From Aerophototrophica crusticola (GTDB lineage Bacteria > Pseudomonadota > Alphaproteobacteria > Azospirillales > Azospirillaceae), in assembly GCA_001939945.1 (NCBI GenBank), contig MOEB01000002.1, positions 1-64,000 of the forward strand: DNA of 64,000 nucleotides, read 5' to 3'. A program made the position numbers and the translations under genes. Below are positions 8,213 through 17,103 of the stretch, piece after piece. Positions within the stretch are counted from its first letter, which is position 1. Every line of letters starts with the position of its first letter. The notes below the pieces were generated by a model. It worked only from the letters and a program-made list of their open reading frames with translations, was not told the origin of the DNA and did not search any database.

Positions 8213-8860
8213 ATGCCGGTCGGTCCCGACCCCCTGGACCCGCATCCCATGGAGGGCCACCCCCGCGTCGGCTTCCTGAAGCCGCTGCTGGCGGGCGTGC
8301 CCAACGTGGAGGTGGGTGACTACAGCTATTACGACGACCCCGGCGGGCCCGAGCGGTTCCGGGAGAACATCCTGTACCATTTCGACTTCACCGGCGATCG
8401 GCTGGTGATCGGGAAGTTCTGCGCCATCGCCTGGGGCACCCGCTTCATCATGAATGGGGCCAACCACGCGCAGGGCGGCCTGTCCACCTACCCCTTCAAC
8501 ATCTTCGGCCAGGGCTGGGACAGCGTGCCCCTGGACCGGCTCGACTTCCCCCACAAGGGCGACACGGTGGTGGGGAACGATGTCTGGATCGGGTACGAGG
8601 CGCTGGTCATGCCCGGGGTGACGATCGGTGACGGGGCCATCGTCGCCGCCCGGTCGGTGGTCACGGCGGACGTGCCGCCCTATGCCGTCGTGGCCGGCAA
8701 CCCGGCCCGGCTGGTCAGGATGCGCTTTCCTGAGGAGGTCGTGGCGAGGTTGCTGGCCCTGCGCTGGTGGGACTGGGAACCGGAGCGGATCACCCGTGCC
8801 ATCCCCGCCATCATGGCCGGCGACCTGGACGCCTTGGCGACTTTCGCCCCCGGTGCGTGA
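8213..8860 (+). CDS. Left-handed beta-helix acetyltransferase, CatB/Vat-like
   Basis: 215 aa from ATG 8213 (GGGGGAGGG upstream). The hexapeptide repeat region and the segments VIGKFCAIAWGTRFIMNGANH and VVGNDVWIGYEALVMPGV match xenobiotic acetyltransferases (CatB/Vat). The His in NGANH is the expected catalytic residue. These enzymes acetylate chloramphenicol or streptogramin A, but many homologues have no shown drug activity, so a resistance role is not claimed. It is probably a cytoplasmic trimer. Confidence 0.88.
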   Translation: MPVGPDPLDPHPMEGHPRVGFLKPLLAGVPNVEVGDYSYYDDPGGPERFRENILYHFDFTGDRLVIGKFCAIAWGTRFIMNGANHAQGGLSTYPFNIFGQGWDSVPLDRLDFPHKGDTVVGNDVWIGYEALVMPGVTIGDGAIVAARSVVTADVPPYAVVAGNPARLVRMRFPEEVVARLLALRWWDWEPERITRAIPAIMAGDLDALATFAPGA

Positions 8861-8932
8861 GGGCCACCCCTTTCCCGCAGGCACCGGACTCCTTATCTCT
8901 GCCGGGCAAGAACGAACCGGGAGAGTGAGAGC

Positions 8933-10111
8933 ATGACCCGCCGCGCCGGCCTGACGGCCCTGTTCCTGACCACCGCGTTGGCCGCCCCGGCGCTCGCCGC
9001 CCCGCCCGAGTTCCAGACCCTGCCGGCTCCCAAGGCCCGCCATGACGTGAAGGTGACCACCGTCGTGGAGGGGCTGGACCACCCCTGGGGCATGGCCTTC
9101 CTGCCCGACGGCCGCATCTTGGTGACGGAGCGCACGGGCAAGCTGCGGGTGGTGCAGGAGGGCAAGCTGCTGCCGGAGCCGGTGGACGGGCTGCCGGAGA
9201 TCGAGGAGATGGGGCAGGGCGGCCTGCTGGACGTGGCCCTGCACCCGGACTATGCCAACAACCGCTGGGTCTACCTGTCCTGGGCAGAGAAGGTGGCCCC
9301 CGGTGCCGGCGGGGAGGCGAAGCCGCGGGATGCCAAGTCCGGCAACCGCACCGTCGTCGCCCGCTTCAAGGACCAGGGCGCCAAGTTCACCGACATGCAG
9401 GTGCTTTACCGCGGCACGGTGGTGAACAGCCGCCACCATTTCGGCAACCGGCTGGTCTTCGGCAAGGACGGCAAGCTGTACTTCACCATCGGCGACCGGG
9501 GTGACAAGGACCGGGCGCAGGACCTGATGGATGCCTCGGGCAAGGTCATCCGCCTGAACGATGACGGCACCATCCCCGCCGACAATCCCTTCGCCGGGCG
9601 CAAGGACGCGCTGCCGGAAATCTGGACCTTCGGCAACCGCAACCCGCAAGGGCTGGCCCTACAGCCCTCCACCGGCCTGCTCTGGGCCAACGAGCATGGT
9701 CCCCAGGGCGGGGACGAGGTCAACATCATCCGTCCCGGCACGAACTATGGCTGGCCGGTGGTCACCTACGGCAAGACCTACGGCCTGGGCCTGCCCATCG
9801 GGGAAGGCACGGAGAAGGCTGGCGTGGCCCAGCCGGAGACCTACTTCGTGCCGTCCCTGGCGGTGAACGGCATGGCCTTTTATGACGGCTCCGGCATGCC
9901 CCAGTGGAAGGGCGACATCGTCATGGCCCTGCTGGCCGGCGGCATCGTCCGGCTGGACGTGGAGGGGGACAAGGTGGTGGCCGGTGAGCGCCTGCTGGAG
10001 GAGGAACTGGGCCGCACCCGCGACGTGGAAGCCGCGCCCGATGGCCGGCTCTATGCCCTGGTGGACGACAGCGCCCCGGGCGGCAAGCTGGTGCGGATCG
10101 AGCGCAAATAG
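8933..10111 (+). CDS. PQQ-dependent sugar dehydrogenase (Gdh/YliI-like), exported
   Basis: 392 aa with a clear signal peptide ending near ALAAP (residues 1-23). The six-bladed beta-propeller of the glucose/sorbosone dehydrogenase family is visible: DHPWGMAFLPDGRILVTER near 45, LLDVALHPDYANN near 100, TIGDRGDKD near 187, GNRNPQGLA near 235, WANEHGPQGGDEVN near 253 and GTNYGWP near 270. It should be a periplasmic aldose-sugar dehydrogenase using PQQ. No pqq genes are in the window. Confidence 0.9.
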   Translation: MTRRAGLTALFLTTALAAPALAAPPEFQTLPAPKARHDVKVTTVVEGLDHPWGMAFLPDGRILVTERTGKLRVVQEGKLLPEPVDGLPEIEEMGQGGLLDVALHPDYANNRWVYLSWAEKVAPGAGGEAKPRDAKSGNRTVVARFKDQGAKFTDMQVLYRGTVVNSRHHFGNRLVFGKDGKLYFTIGDRGDKDRAQDLMDASGKVIRLNDDGTIPADNPFAGRKDALPEIWTFGNRNPQGLALQPSTGLLWANEHGPQGGDEVNIIRPGTNYGWPVVTYGKTYGLGLPIGEGTEKAGVAQPETYFVPSLAVNGMAFYDGSGMPQWKGDIVMALLAGGIVRLDVEGDKVVAGERLLEEELGRTRDVEAAPDGRLYALVDDSAPGGKLVRIERK

Positions 10112-10185
10112 CACAAGTTGCGTGAGTAGAACCTCCCGGCCCCCTGTGCTACCTTCTTCGATAGCGTGGCAACCGGGGGCCGGCC

Positions 10186-11151
10186 ATGGGCTTGGCAGGC
10201 GTGACACTGGCGGGTTTGAGGATTGCGGAGCGTCCGCGACCGGCGCAGACCCGTCTCTTGCCGCAGCCGGGTGCGGATGACGCGCCCGCCAAGCTGGGGT
10301 CGAAGGCCGACACGACCAGACCGGGGCTGGAATTGCTCCTGGACCCGGAATCCCGGGACAAGGTCAAGGCCAAGGAATCGGAAACCAGGCAGGCCCTGGA
10401 ACAGCTCCAGCAGTTGAAGCGGTCCACCAGCCCGAAAGAGGCCGCTGCCCGCCGCGTGGAGTTCATCAAGCGCCGGCTGGAAGCCCTGAAGCAGACCATC
10501 CAACTGATGGAAGCCACCGGCGACCGCAAGGCCGCCGCAGGTGCCGCGCGGGAACTGGCCCGGCTGGCCAAGGAATTGGGCGCCGCCGCCCGCGACTATG
10601 CCGGCGCCGGGGGTGGGGCCACGGCAAGCCCCCAGGTTGCCGCTGAACCGACGGCCGGGACCGCTGCGCCGGCTGGCGGGGCTACGGGCGACGACGGCAC
10701 GGCAGAGGCCGCAAAGGTGCAGGCCGATGCCCAATCCCTGGCCCGACAGGCTGCCGCCGGGACAGGCGCGGCCACGAACCCCGCCCCGGGCCCCGACCCG
10801 GAAACCGCAGACGCCGACGGGGCCGGAAAAGCGGAAGCGGCGGATACCCCGGCCGCGGAAAGCACCGGCAGTCCCACGAGCCGGCTCAGCCCACAGGAAC
10901 AGCTCGCCCGCCAGCAGCGGGAGGAGAGGGCAAGGGATCAGGCCTTCGCCGCCGATGTGCGCAAGACCCTGGATGAGATCAAGGCACTCTTCATCCGCCT
11001 GTCACGGATCGCCCGCCGCGACGCGTCGGAGGAGGAAAGCCGGGAGATGGACGCCGTTACCCGCGACATGGCCGATGCCGCCCGCACCGTCCAGGCGGCC
11101 ACCGCGCCGATGGTGGCCCAACCGGGCTTGTCGGTGGATGTGATGGCATAG
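10186..11151 (+). CDS. Hypothetical coiled-coil, Ala/Pro-rich protein
   Basis: 321 aa, family not recognised. Residues about 55-140 and 240-305 are charged helices with coiled-coil character ([36 protein letters not shown]). Between them is a low-complexity Ala/Gly/Thr/Pro linker. No signal peptide or membrane segment is seen. Codon use matches the neighbours. It stands alone between the sugar dehydrogenase and gatB. Confidence 0.7.
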   Translation: MGLAGVTLAGLRIAERPRPAQTRLLPQPGADDAPAKLGSKADTTRPGLELLLDPESRDKVKAKESETRQALEQLQQLKRSTSPKEAAARRVEFIKRRLEALKQTIQLMEATGDRKAAAGAARELARLAKELGAAARDYAGAGGGATASPQVAAEPTAGTAAPAGGATGDDGTAEAAKVQADAQSLARQAAAGTGAATNPAPGPDPETADADGAGKAEAADTPAAESTGSPTSRLSPQEQLARQQREERARDQAFAADVRKTLDEIKALFIRLSRIARRDASEEESREMDAVTRDMADAARTVQAATAPMVAQPGLSVDVMA

Positions 11152-11314
11152 CGGGACGGACTGGTTCCAGGACCCGGCTACGGTCCGGCCGGCCCTGGTG
11201 CGAGCTTGCGCGCTCCTGTCAGCCGCGCTGCGGGAAGCCGACACACCCCCTTGCCCTTCGCCGCGAATCCGGCCAAAACCGCTGGATCGTTTTCCGAGAC
11301 AGAGTGCTGGCGCG

Positions 11315-12769
11315 ATGGCTTACCGGATTGAGGGCGAGACGGGTGCGTGGGAAGTGGTGATCGGGCTGGAGGTGCATGCCCAGGTCATCTCCAACGCCAA
11401 GCTGTTCAGCGGGGCCGCCACGGCCTTTGGTGCTGCGCCCAACAGCCAGGTCAGTTTCGTGGACGCGGCCTTCCCCGGCATGCTGCCCGTGATCAACGGC
11501 TTCTGCGTGGAGCAGGCGGTGAAGACCGGCCTGGGGCTGAAGGCGAAGATCAACCTGCGCAGCATCTTCGACCGCAAGAACTACTTCTACGCGGACCTGC
11601 CAGCCGGCTATCAGATCAGCCAGTACAAGGACCCCATCGTGGGGGAGGGCACCATCGTCCTCGACCTGCCCGACGGCTCCACCCGCGAAGTGGGGATCGA
11701 GCGGCTGCACCTGGAGATGGACGCCGGCAAGTCCCTGCACGACCAGCACCCCAGCAAAACCTATGTCGACCTGAACCGGGCCGGCGTGGCGCTGATGGAG
11801 ATAGTGTCCAAGCCGGACATGCGCAGCCCGGACGAGGCGGCGGCCTATTTGCGCAAGCTGCGTACCATCCTGCGCTACCTGGGCACCTGCGACGGCAACA
11901 TGGAGGAGGGCTCCATGCGCTGCGACATCAACGTGTCGGTGCGCAAACCGGGCCAGCCCTATGGTACCCGGACGGAGACGAAGAACGTCAACTCCATCCG
12001 CTTCGTGCAGCAGGCCATCGAGTATGAGGCCCAGCGCCAGGTCGAGGTGTTGGAGGGTGGTGGCAGCATCGTCCAGGAGACTCGGCTGTGGGACCCGAAC
12101 AAGGGCCTGACCCGCGCCATGCGGTCGAAGGAGGAGGCGCACGACTACCGCTATTTCCCCGACCCTGACCTGCTGCCACTGGAACTGGACCCCGCCTTCG
12201 TGGAGCGGATCAAGGCGACCCTGCCGGAGCTGCCCGACGACAAGAAGGCCCGCTTCATCGAGCAGTACAAGCTCACCCCCTATGACGCCGGCGTGCTGGT
12301 GGCGGAGAGGGCGCGCGCCGACTTCTATGAGGAGGTCGCCAAGGGCCGTGACGGCAAGATGGCCGCCAACTACGTCATCGGCGATCTGCTGGGCGCCCTG
12401 AACAAGACCGGCAAGGACATCACCGAGTCGCCGGTCTCCGCCGCCGACCTTGGCGCGCTGATCGATCTGGTGACCGACAACACGCTGTCCGGCCGCCTGG
12501 CCAAGGACGTGTTCGCGGAGATGCTGGAGTCCGGCAAGGCCCCGGGCGTGATCGTGGAGGAGAAGGGCCTGCGGCAGGTCACCGACACGGGCGCCATCGA
12601 CTCGGCCATTGACCAGGTCATGGCCGCCAACGCCGACAAGGTGGCGGAGTACCGGTCCGGCAAGGACAAGCTGTTCGGCTTCTTCGTCGGCCAGGTGATG
12701 CGCGCCACCCAGGGCAAGGCCAACCCGGCCCTGGTGAACGACATCCTGGCAAAGAAGCTGAAGGGCTGA
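11315..12769 (+). CDS. gatB: Aspartyl/glutamyl-tRNA(Asn/Gln) amidotransferase subunit B
   Basis: 484 aa, normal family length. [13 protein letters not shown] at the start, [18 protein letters not shown] near residue 88, [11 protein letters not shown] near 200 and [11 protein letters not shown] near 217 are GatB hallmarks. The C-terminal YqeY-type helical domain ends the protein. In the GatCAB complex it binds the misacylated tRNA and activates its Glu/Asp for amidation by GatA. ATG 11315 is used because conserved sequence starts there; upstream codons in the frame are low-quality. gatA and gatC are not next to it, so the complex is split in this genome. Confidence 0.96.
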   Translation: MAYRIEGETGAWEVVIGLEVHAQVISNAKLFSGAATAFGAAPNSQVSFVDAAFPGMLPVINGFCVEQAVKTGLGLKAKINLRSIFDRKNYFYADLPAGYQISQYKDPIVGEGTIVLDLPDGSTREVGIERLHLEMDAGKSLHDQHPSKTYVDLNRAGVALMEIVSKPDMRSPDEAAAYLRKLRTILRYLGTCDGNMEEGSMRCDINVSVRKPGQPYGTRTETKNVNSIRFVQQAIEYEAQRQVEVLEGGGSIVQETRLWDPNKGLTRAMRSKEEAHDYRYFPDPDLLPLELDPAFVERIKATLPELPDDKKARFIEQYKLTPYDAGVLVAERARADFYEEVAKGRDGKMAANYVIGDLLGALNKTGKDITESPVSAADLGALIDLVTDNTLSGRLAKDVFAEMLESGKAPGVIVEEKGLRQVTDTGAIDSAIDQVMAANADKVAEYRSGKDKLFGFFVGQVMRATQGKANPALVNDILAKKLKG

Positions 12770-12773
12770 CCTG

Positions 12774-12858
12774 CCGTAGGCCGGATTGGGCGCGGCCAGC
12801 GCCGTAATCCGACGGCTACGGCCGTCGGATTACGCGCCGCGGGCGCCAATCCGACCTG
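12774..12858. terminator. Long nested hairpin between convergent gatB and DUF3313 genes
   Basis: A perfect 14-bp stem CGTAATCCGACGGC (12803-12816), TACG loop, GCCGTCGGATTACG (12821-12834) sits inside an imperfect outer stem formed by the GGATTGGGCGC and GCGCCAATCCGAC flanks. There is no T-tract. It can serve both converging transcripts, and the sequence looks like a dispersed palindromic repeat type. Confidence 0.7.
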
Positions 12859-12862
12859 CGAA

Positions 12863-13492
12863 TCACCCCTTCGGCCCGCTTTCCACCAAGCCGGCGATCT
12901 GCCGGGCCCAGCGGCGCAGGAAATTGTCCGCGTCGCCATACTCGGTCCGAATGTTCAGGTTCTCCGGGAAGGGCGCGCCAACGTCGGCGTCGGCCAGCAC
13001 GGCCACGACTTGCCCGCTCTGGCTGTCAGTGAGGGTGGCCTGGAACGCGGCCGCACCCACACCGACCGAATCCAGGAAGTACCCGCCGAACCGGCGCCGC
13101 GGGTCCGCCGGGCTGTTGGGCACGAACTCCGTCACCGTCACCTCCAGCCGCAGCACGCCGGGGCCGGGCTGCTCCGTGACGGCGGAGCCCAAGGACTTGC
13201 GCAGGCGCTCGGTGAAATACTCGGCGGCGTGGCGCCGGTCGCGGTCGGAGAACTCCAGGTCACCCCGCTCCCGCGTGACGGCGACGTTGATGGGGGCCAG
13301 CAGCACCTTGCCATAGCTGCGCAGGTCGGTGCCCGGCCGGACATAGACCTTGTCCAGGTCCGAATCCTCCACCCGTTGCAGCCCCTGGACGGGCAGCTCG
13401 TTGGGTGGCGTGGCCGCCTGGGCCGACAATGGGGCGAGCATCAGCAAGGACAGGGTGGCGACGGTGGTCAAGGGACGCATCGGGTTGGACAT
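12863..13492 (-). CDS. DUF3313 domain protein, exported
   Basis: 209 aa with a signal peptide (hydrophobic stretch then AQAA, cleavage near residue 26). The segment YVRPGTDLRSYGKVLLAP near 50 and the pattern LRKSLGSAVTEQPGPGVLRLEVTVTEFVPN match DUF3313, a periplasmic or outer-membrane-associated family of unknown function. There is no lipobox Cys. It converges on gatB with the shared hairpin between them. Confidence 0.8.
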   Translation of the reverse strand: MSNPMRPLTTVATLSLLMLAPLSAQAATPPNELPVQGLQRVEDSDLDKVYVRPGTDLRSYGKVLLAPINVAVTRERGDLEFSDRDRRHAAEYFTERLRKSLGSAVTEQPGPGVLRLEVTVTEFVPNSPADPRRRFGGYFLDSVGVGAAAFQATLTDSQSGQVVAVLADADVGAPFPENLNIRTEYGDADNFLRRWARQIAGLVESGPKG

Positions 13493-13625
13493 GGCCGTGT
13501 TTCCTCATTGGTCAGGCGACACCCGCGACGGCTTCTTTTCTCTCCGGCCCCGTCCATCATCACCCCACCCGGACCGGAAACCGCCTTCGGGCATCAGGTT
13601 TTTAGCATGGCGCTCGCCGCTGCCG

Positions 13626-13654
13626 TTGACAAGGTGCCCGCCGCCCCTTAAACA
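13626..13654 (+). promoter_or_regulatory. Promoter of tRNA-Ser
   Basis: TTGACA (13626-13631), 17-bp spacer, TAAACA (13649-13654). The tRNA begins about 43 nt after the expected start site. This is a near-consensus housekeeping promoter. Confidence 0.75.
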
Positions 13655-13703
13655 CCGGGGCCTACCGGCGCTGTCCCGCGGTTCACTGCGGCGCCGCCGG
13701 TAC

Positions 13704-13796
13704 GGAGGGGTGGCCGAGCGGCTGAAGGCAACGGTTTGCTAAACCGTCATAGGTCTTAAAAACCTATCGTGGGTTCGAATCCCATCCCCTCCGCCA
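13704..13796 (+). tRNA. tRNA-Ser (anticodon GCU), CCA encoded
   Basis: 93 nt. Acceptor arms GGAGGGG (13704-13710) and CCCCTCC (13786-13792) pair fully, followed by discriminator G and genomic CCA. The anticodon stem-loop CGGTTTGCTAAACCG gives anticodon GCT. A long variable arm (AGGTCTTAAAAACCT) and the T-arm GGGTTCGAATCCC are typical of class II serine tRNAs; it reads AGC/AGU codons. Confidence 0.97.
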
Positions 13797-13837
13797 CTTC
13801 CCTCCCGGACATCGACGACATCGCCAATCGGTCCTTA

Positions 13838-14010
13838 GAGCGTGTTTACGCTGACCATAAACACGCTCCGGCGGCGACTGCCGCCGCGCGGGCCCATGCC
13901 CGCGTAAGCCAAGCCGCGGATGCGGCGGAGCCTGCCCCGGACCCCGATCCGGGGGCGTGTGAGGGACACGAAGGGCTAGACCCGTTTCCAGTCTGCGGGA
14001 AACGGGTCTA
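13838..14010. repeat. String of seven consecutive hairpins downstream of tRNA-Ser
   Basis: Seven perfect inverted repeats follow one another almost without gaps: 13838-13868 (11-bp arms, GAGCGTGTTTA), 13869-13886 (7, CGGCGGC), 13887-13904 (7, CGCGGGC), 13913-13926 (5, GCCGC), 13935-13954 (7, CCCCGGA), 13956-13970 (5, CGTGT) and 13977-14010 (13, TAGACCCGTTTCC). Loops are 4-9 nt, mostly 4. The two outer motifs recur joined together at 21028-21060. It is probably a structured repeat element, or a non-coding RNA or tRNA 3' trailer; no coding frame fits. Confidence 0.75.
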
Positions 14011-14116
14011 AGCTGGCGCCCCCGCGGGTTGTCCGCCGGTTCAGAGGCGTTGCGCCCACAAACAGATAGGGCGGACCCTGGTGGGCCCGCCCTTGTTCAA
14101 CCGCCGGTGACCAAGC

Positions 14117-14728
14117 TCACGTGGGGCGCTTGATCCTGTATTCCTTGATGTCAGCCGGGTCCCACACGGCACCGCGCCGACGGCGCTTCCCGTTCGGGTC
14201 ATCGTCCCCAGCTTTGGCCGAGGCCCGGCGGATGGACGGCGCACGGGCCGGTGACGGCTCCTGCCCGGCGGCAGGCTCCTCGGCGGCTGGCGGCTCCTCG
14301 ATGTACCCTGCGTTGGGGGACACGGCGCGCAGCAGAGAGGACACGGCGTCGGACACTTCCGACGGAGCGGTCTTCCAGGCGCGCAGCAGGTCCAGTTCCC
14401 GGCGGGACAGGATGGGGGAGGGGGACTGATCCCCTTCCGCCCCGACCGCCTCTGGCGGGCGGCCAACGCCGGACGTTTCCAGACCGTCGAAGAAGAAGGT
14501 CAGCGGCACATCCAGGATCTCGGCCAGGCGGTACAGTTTTCCCACGGAGACGCGATTCGATCCCCGCTCATATTTTTGCACCTGCTGGAAGGTGATGCCC
14601 AGCGTGCGTGCCAGATCGGACTGGCTCATGCCCAAGAGGCCGCGGCGCAGGCGGATCCGCCCTGCCACATGATTCTCGATCGTGGTCTCAAGCGCAGCCA
14701 CGGCTGCGTTCTTGCTGCGTCTCGGCAT
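14117..14728 (-). CDS. XRE-family helix-turn-helix regulator
   Basis: 203 aa. Residues about 22-78 form a Cro/C1-type HTH (IRLRRGLLGMSQSDLARTLGI, then FQQVQKYERGSNRVSVGKLYRLAEIL). This subtype, with LDVPLTFFFDGL directly after the HTH, is common in alphaproteobacteria. The C-terminal half is Pro/Ala/Glu-rich and ends in a basic patch (GKRRRRG). Its target is unknown; autoregulation is possible since its promoter spacer is long. It is not next to phage genes. Confidence 0.88.
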   Translation of the reverse strand: MPRRSKNAAVAALETTIENHVAGRIRLRRGLLGMSQSDLARTLGITFQQVQKYERGSNRVSVGKLYRLAEILDVPLTFFFDGLETSGVGRPPEAVGAEGDQSPSPILSRRELDLLRAWKTAPSEVSDAVSSLLRAVSPNAGYIEEPPAAEEPAAGQEPSPARAPSIRRASAKAGDDDPNGKRRRRGAVWDPADIKEYRIKRPT

Positions 14729-15266
14729 CGACGTCCTTTCGCCCCCTCAGGCTGTTCTTTGTATCTATTGGGTGCCCGCCGCCCAATCCCTTACTAGAAT
14801 AGGACAATTCGGCTGGTGTTGACAACCTTCGGGATACTTCGGTGCCGGACTCACCAATCCGGCACGAAGCAGGCCCCGGGCATCCAACCCATCACCCACA
14901 CCATTGTGTGATCAGATTAGCGCACGGGGAATTTCTGTCCACACTTTGTGCGCGATAATCGGCTTTTTGACTGTGCCTAAGTAAGCGAAAGACCGCACCC
15001 GACAAGCCATGCCCAAATGGCGATGGTAAACATACCGACGTGCGCAAAGCGACTCCCACCTCCTGCGGGGACTCGGGGGACGGTGGTTGTGGCCCCAATC
15101 CTAGCAAGACAGATATCGTTCGGCGAATCGAACTTTGGCATGCAGTCATAGCATCACTCGGCGCATAGGCTTGTGGCTCTTTCCAGGACGGGTCGTCGTC
15201 ACCCTTGACCCTGCTGGCCGGACGGGGCTCTGGTCATGCATGCGTCACCATCCAGTCCGGGCCGCC
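14729..15266. other. Divergent intergenic region, no gene supported
   Basis: About 540 bp between the XRE and DUF6065 genes. It contains the XRE promoter and a CACAC-N4-GTGTG palindrome near 14898-14911. An 85-codon minus frame (14892-15149) has no family features or good start and is not called. Confidence 0.6.
14796..14825 (-). promoter_or_regulatory. Promoter of the XRE regulator gene
   Basis: On the minus strand: TTGTCA (14825-14820), 18-bp spacer, TATTCT (14801-14796). The start codon at 14728 leaves a leader of roughly 60 nt. Confidence 0.6.
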
Positions 15267-16019
15267 ATGCGACTGACCTGTTACCCCATCCCAGGTTCCG
15301 AGCTGCTTCTGCGTCCCGCCCCCTTGTCCAGGCCCTGGATGGAGGCGACACCCGACCGGTTCGCCTACCGGTGCCTTCCCCTCAACATCGCCAACACCCA
15401 CGGTTGGGAGGTGCTGTGCCCGGCGGAGTTCACGGCGACCTGGGACGGCTCGGGCGGGAAGGAGGCGATCCGGATCGAGTCCGACGCGCTCCCGCACCAC
15501 CTGCCTGTCAGCCATTTCGGGTCCGGTGTGCTGACGTTCCATGTCCCCGGCCTGTTTCGCACGCCGCCGGGCCTGAATTTGTGGGTCGGCGGACCACCCA
15601 ATCTGCCCAAGGACGGTATCCAGGCCCTGTCGGCGGTGGTCGAGACCGACTGGGCACCCTACACCTTCACCATGAACTGGCTGTTCACCCGGCCCCACCA
15701 CCCCGTCCGTTTCGCGAAGGGAGAGCCGTTCTGCTTCTTTTTCCCCCTGTCCCGCGGCCTTGTTGAGGAAATGGAGCCGGAGGTGCTGCCCCTGGACAGC
15801 GCCCCGGAACTGGCCGCCCAATACCGGGCCTGGTCGGAGGGGCGGGCCGATTTCCTGGAGGAATTGCCGAGGGAGGGGTCCGCCGCCCGGGCGGAGGAAT
15901 GGCAGAAGGCCTATTTCCGGGGACGCCTGCCGGATGGGCGGCCCGGCTGCCCCGACCATCGCACGAAACTGTCCCTGAATTCTTTCAGGCTCGGCGTGCC
16001 GCAGAAGCCGGGTTCCTGA
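15267..16019 (+). CDS. DUF6065 family protein
   Basis: 250 aa from ATG 15267. NTHGWEVLCPAEFTATW, LTFHVPGLFRTPPGLNLWVGGPPN, ETDWAPYTFTMNWLFTRP and KGEPFCFFFPLSRG are conserved blocks of the DUF6065 family, whose function is unknown. The length is normal. Upstream ATGs (15240, 15135) are possible, but the family starts near YPIPGSE. No signal peptide. It stands alone, divergent from the XRE gene. Confidence 0.8.
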   Translation: MRLTCYPIPGSELLLRPAPLSRPWMEATPDRFAYRCLPLNIANTHGWEVLCPAEFTATWDGSGGKEAIRIESDALPHHLPVSHFGSGVLTFHVPGLFRTPPGLNLWVGGPPNLPKDGIQALSAVVETDWAPYTFTMNWLFTRPHHPVRFAKGEPFCFFFPLSRGLVEEMEPEVLPLDSAPELAAQYRAWSEGRADFLEELPREGSAARAEEWQKAYFRGRLPDGRPGCPDHRTKLSLNSFRLGVPQKPGS

Positions 16020-16121
16020 GCCAAGTCACCGGAACATCGTTCCATTCACGCCGTCACGGAACACGGGCTGTAGACCAACGTTAGACGCGGAAACAACTTG
16101 GCTGGGATAGAGGGGCGAGTG

Positions 16122-16613
16122 ATGGCTGACTTGGAGGAGCGTATCCGCCGGCGTGCCTACGAGCTTTGGGAGCAGCATGGCCGGCCCGAGGGCCAGCAGG
16201 ACTCCCACTGGGAAATGGCCCGGCAGGAGATCATGGCGGAATCCGCTGGTGGGGGTGACCCGGTGACCGGGCCCGAGGGGATGCCCGCGGCCGGCACGGG
16301 CGAGGGGATGTTGCAGGGGGCGGGGTCCGTCGCCGCCCCCGCCAAGCGGTCCCGCTCCAAGCCCCCGGCTGCCAAGGAAGCCGCCCCGGCCAAGGTGCCT
16401 GAGCCGGAGCCCGCGGCGAAGCGCGGCTCCAGCCGCAGTCGCTCCAAGGCGACGGAGGGAGCCGAAGCCGGCATCTCCGCCACGCCCACGGGGGATGAGG
16501 GGAAGGGGATCAGCACCGCCAAGGCGGCAGCTGCGGCAGCCAGCACGCTGGAGGCGGAAAGGGCTCCTCCCCGCCGTGCCAGCCGACCCGGATCGCGGAA
16601 GGCGGAGGCCTGA
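16122..16613 (+). CDS. DUF2934 protein with Ala/Lys/Pro-rich tail
   Basis: 163 aa from ATG 16122. Residues 3-37 match DUF2934: ERIRRRAYELWEQHGRPEG followed by HWEMARQEI. The rest is low complexity, with Ser-Arg-Ser and Lys-Pro-Pro segments and a very basic charge, so a nucleic-acid-binding or disordered tail is likely. Function is unknown. A TTG at 16098 in frame is less likely. Confidence 0.8.
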   Translation: MADLEERIRRRAYELWEQHGRPEGQQDSHWEMARQEIMAESAGGGDPVTGPEGMPAAGTGEGMLQGAGSVAAPAKRSRSKPPAAKEAAPAKVPEPEPAAKRGSSRSRSKATEGAEAGISATPTGDEGKGISTAKAAAAAASTLEAERAPPRRASRPGSRKAEA

Positions 16614-16639
16614 ACCGGCCCTGCCCGGGTCGCGTCAGG

Positions 16640-16870
16640 TCAGGCGGCGTTTTCGATGACCGGCATCAGCACCGGCGCGACGCCGCCGATGACGCCATAG
16701 GCGCGACGCTCGTTGCGCAGGGTTTCCAGCAACTCGCGGAGGCTCTCCTCCACGAAGCCGTTGGCGTGGCGGGCCAGTTCCGCCTCGGTCAGGGCGATGA
16801 AGCTGTCCAGCAGGCCGGCATGGACCCGGGCGGAATGACGAACCTCGGACTCGATCATGACGCCGCGCAT
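16640..16870 (-). CDS. Small hypothetical protein
   Basis: 76 aa. ATG 16870 is chosen because AAGGA stands 7 nt upstream; ATG 16885 is the alternative. The sequence is a plausible helical protein (LLDSFIALTEAELARHANGF, then LRELLETLRNERRAYG) ending in a short hydrophobic stretch. An overlapping frame (16635-16916) is Arg-rich and looks like its shadow. No family is recognised. Confidence 0.6.
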   Translation of the reverse strand: MRGVMIESEVRHSARVHAGLLDSFIALTEAELARHANGFVEESLRELLETLRNERRAYGVIGGVAPVLMPVIENAA

Positions 16871-17012
16871 GGAAGCTTCCTTCATTTGGTCTTTGGCGGT
16901 GGCTGGGGTCCAGCACTTCAATGTGGGCGTATCTAAAGGCCGGGCCAGTTAAGGACTGGTAAAGCGGGTTTTGCGACTGCCGCCACCTTTGGCGTTACTC
17001 CGCCAACGTTGC

Positions 17013-17047
17013 CGCGGGTTCCAGCCAGTCTTGGGCTGGAACCCGCG
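17013..17047. terminator. Perfect 14-bp hairpin downstream of slt
   Basis: CGCGGGTTCCAGCC (17013-17026), 7-nt loop, GGCTGGAACCCGCG (17034-17047). No T-tract follows on either strand. It lies 57 nt beyond the slt stop and may stabilise or end that transcript. Confidence 0.6.
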
Positions 17048-17103
17048 AACTCTACCCCGAAAGCAACAACCCGATCTAAAGGGTTACCCAAAGGGGGTAT
17101 GCG

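Noticed and set aside
13769-14011. 80-codon frame starting inside the tRNA
   Set aside because: Begins in the tRNA and runs through the hairpin string; no RBS or family.
14892-15149. 85-codon minus-strand frame
   Set aside because: No RBS, no family, unlike codon use of neighbours.
16635-16916. Alternative frame of the small gene at 16640
   Set aside because: Arg-rich shadow translation; the chosen frame has an RBS and a plausible helical composition.
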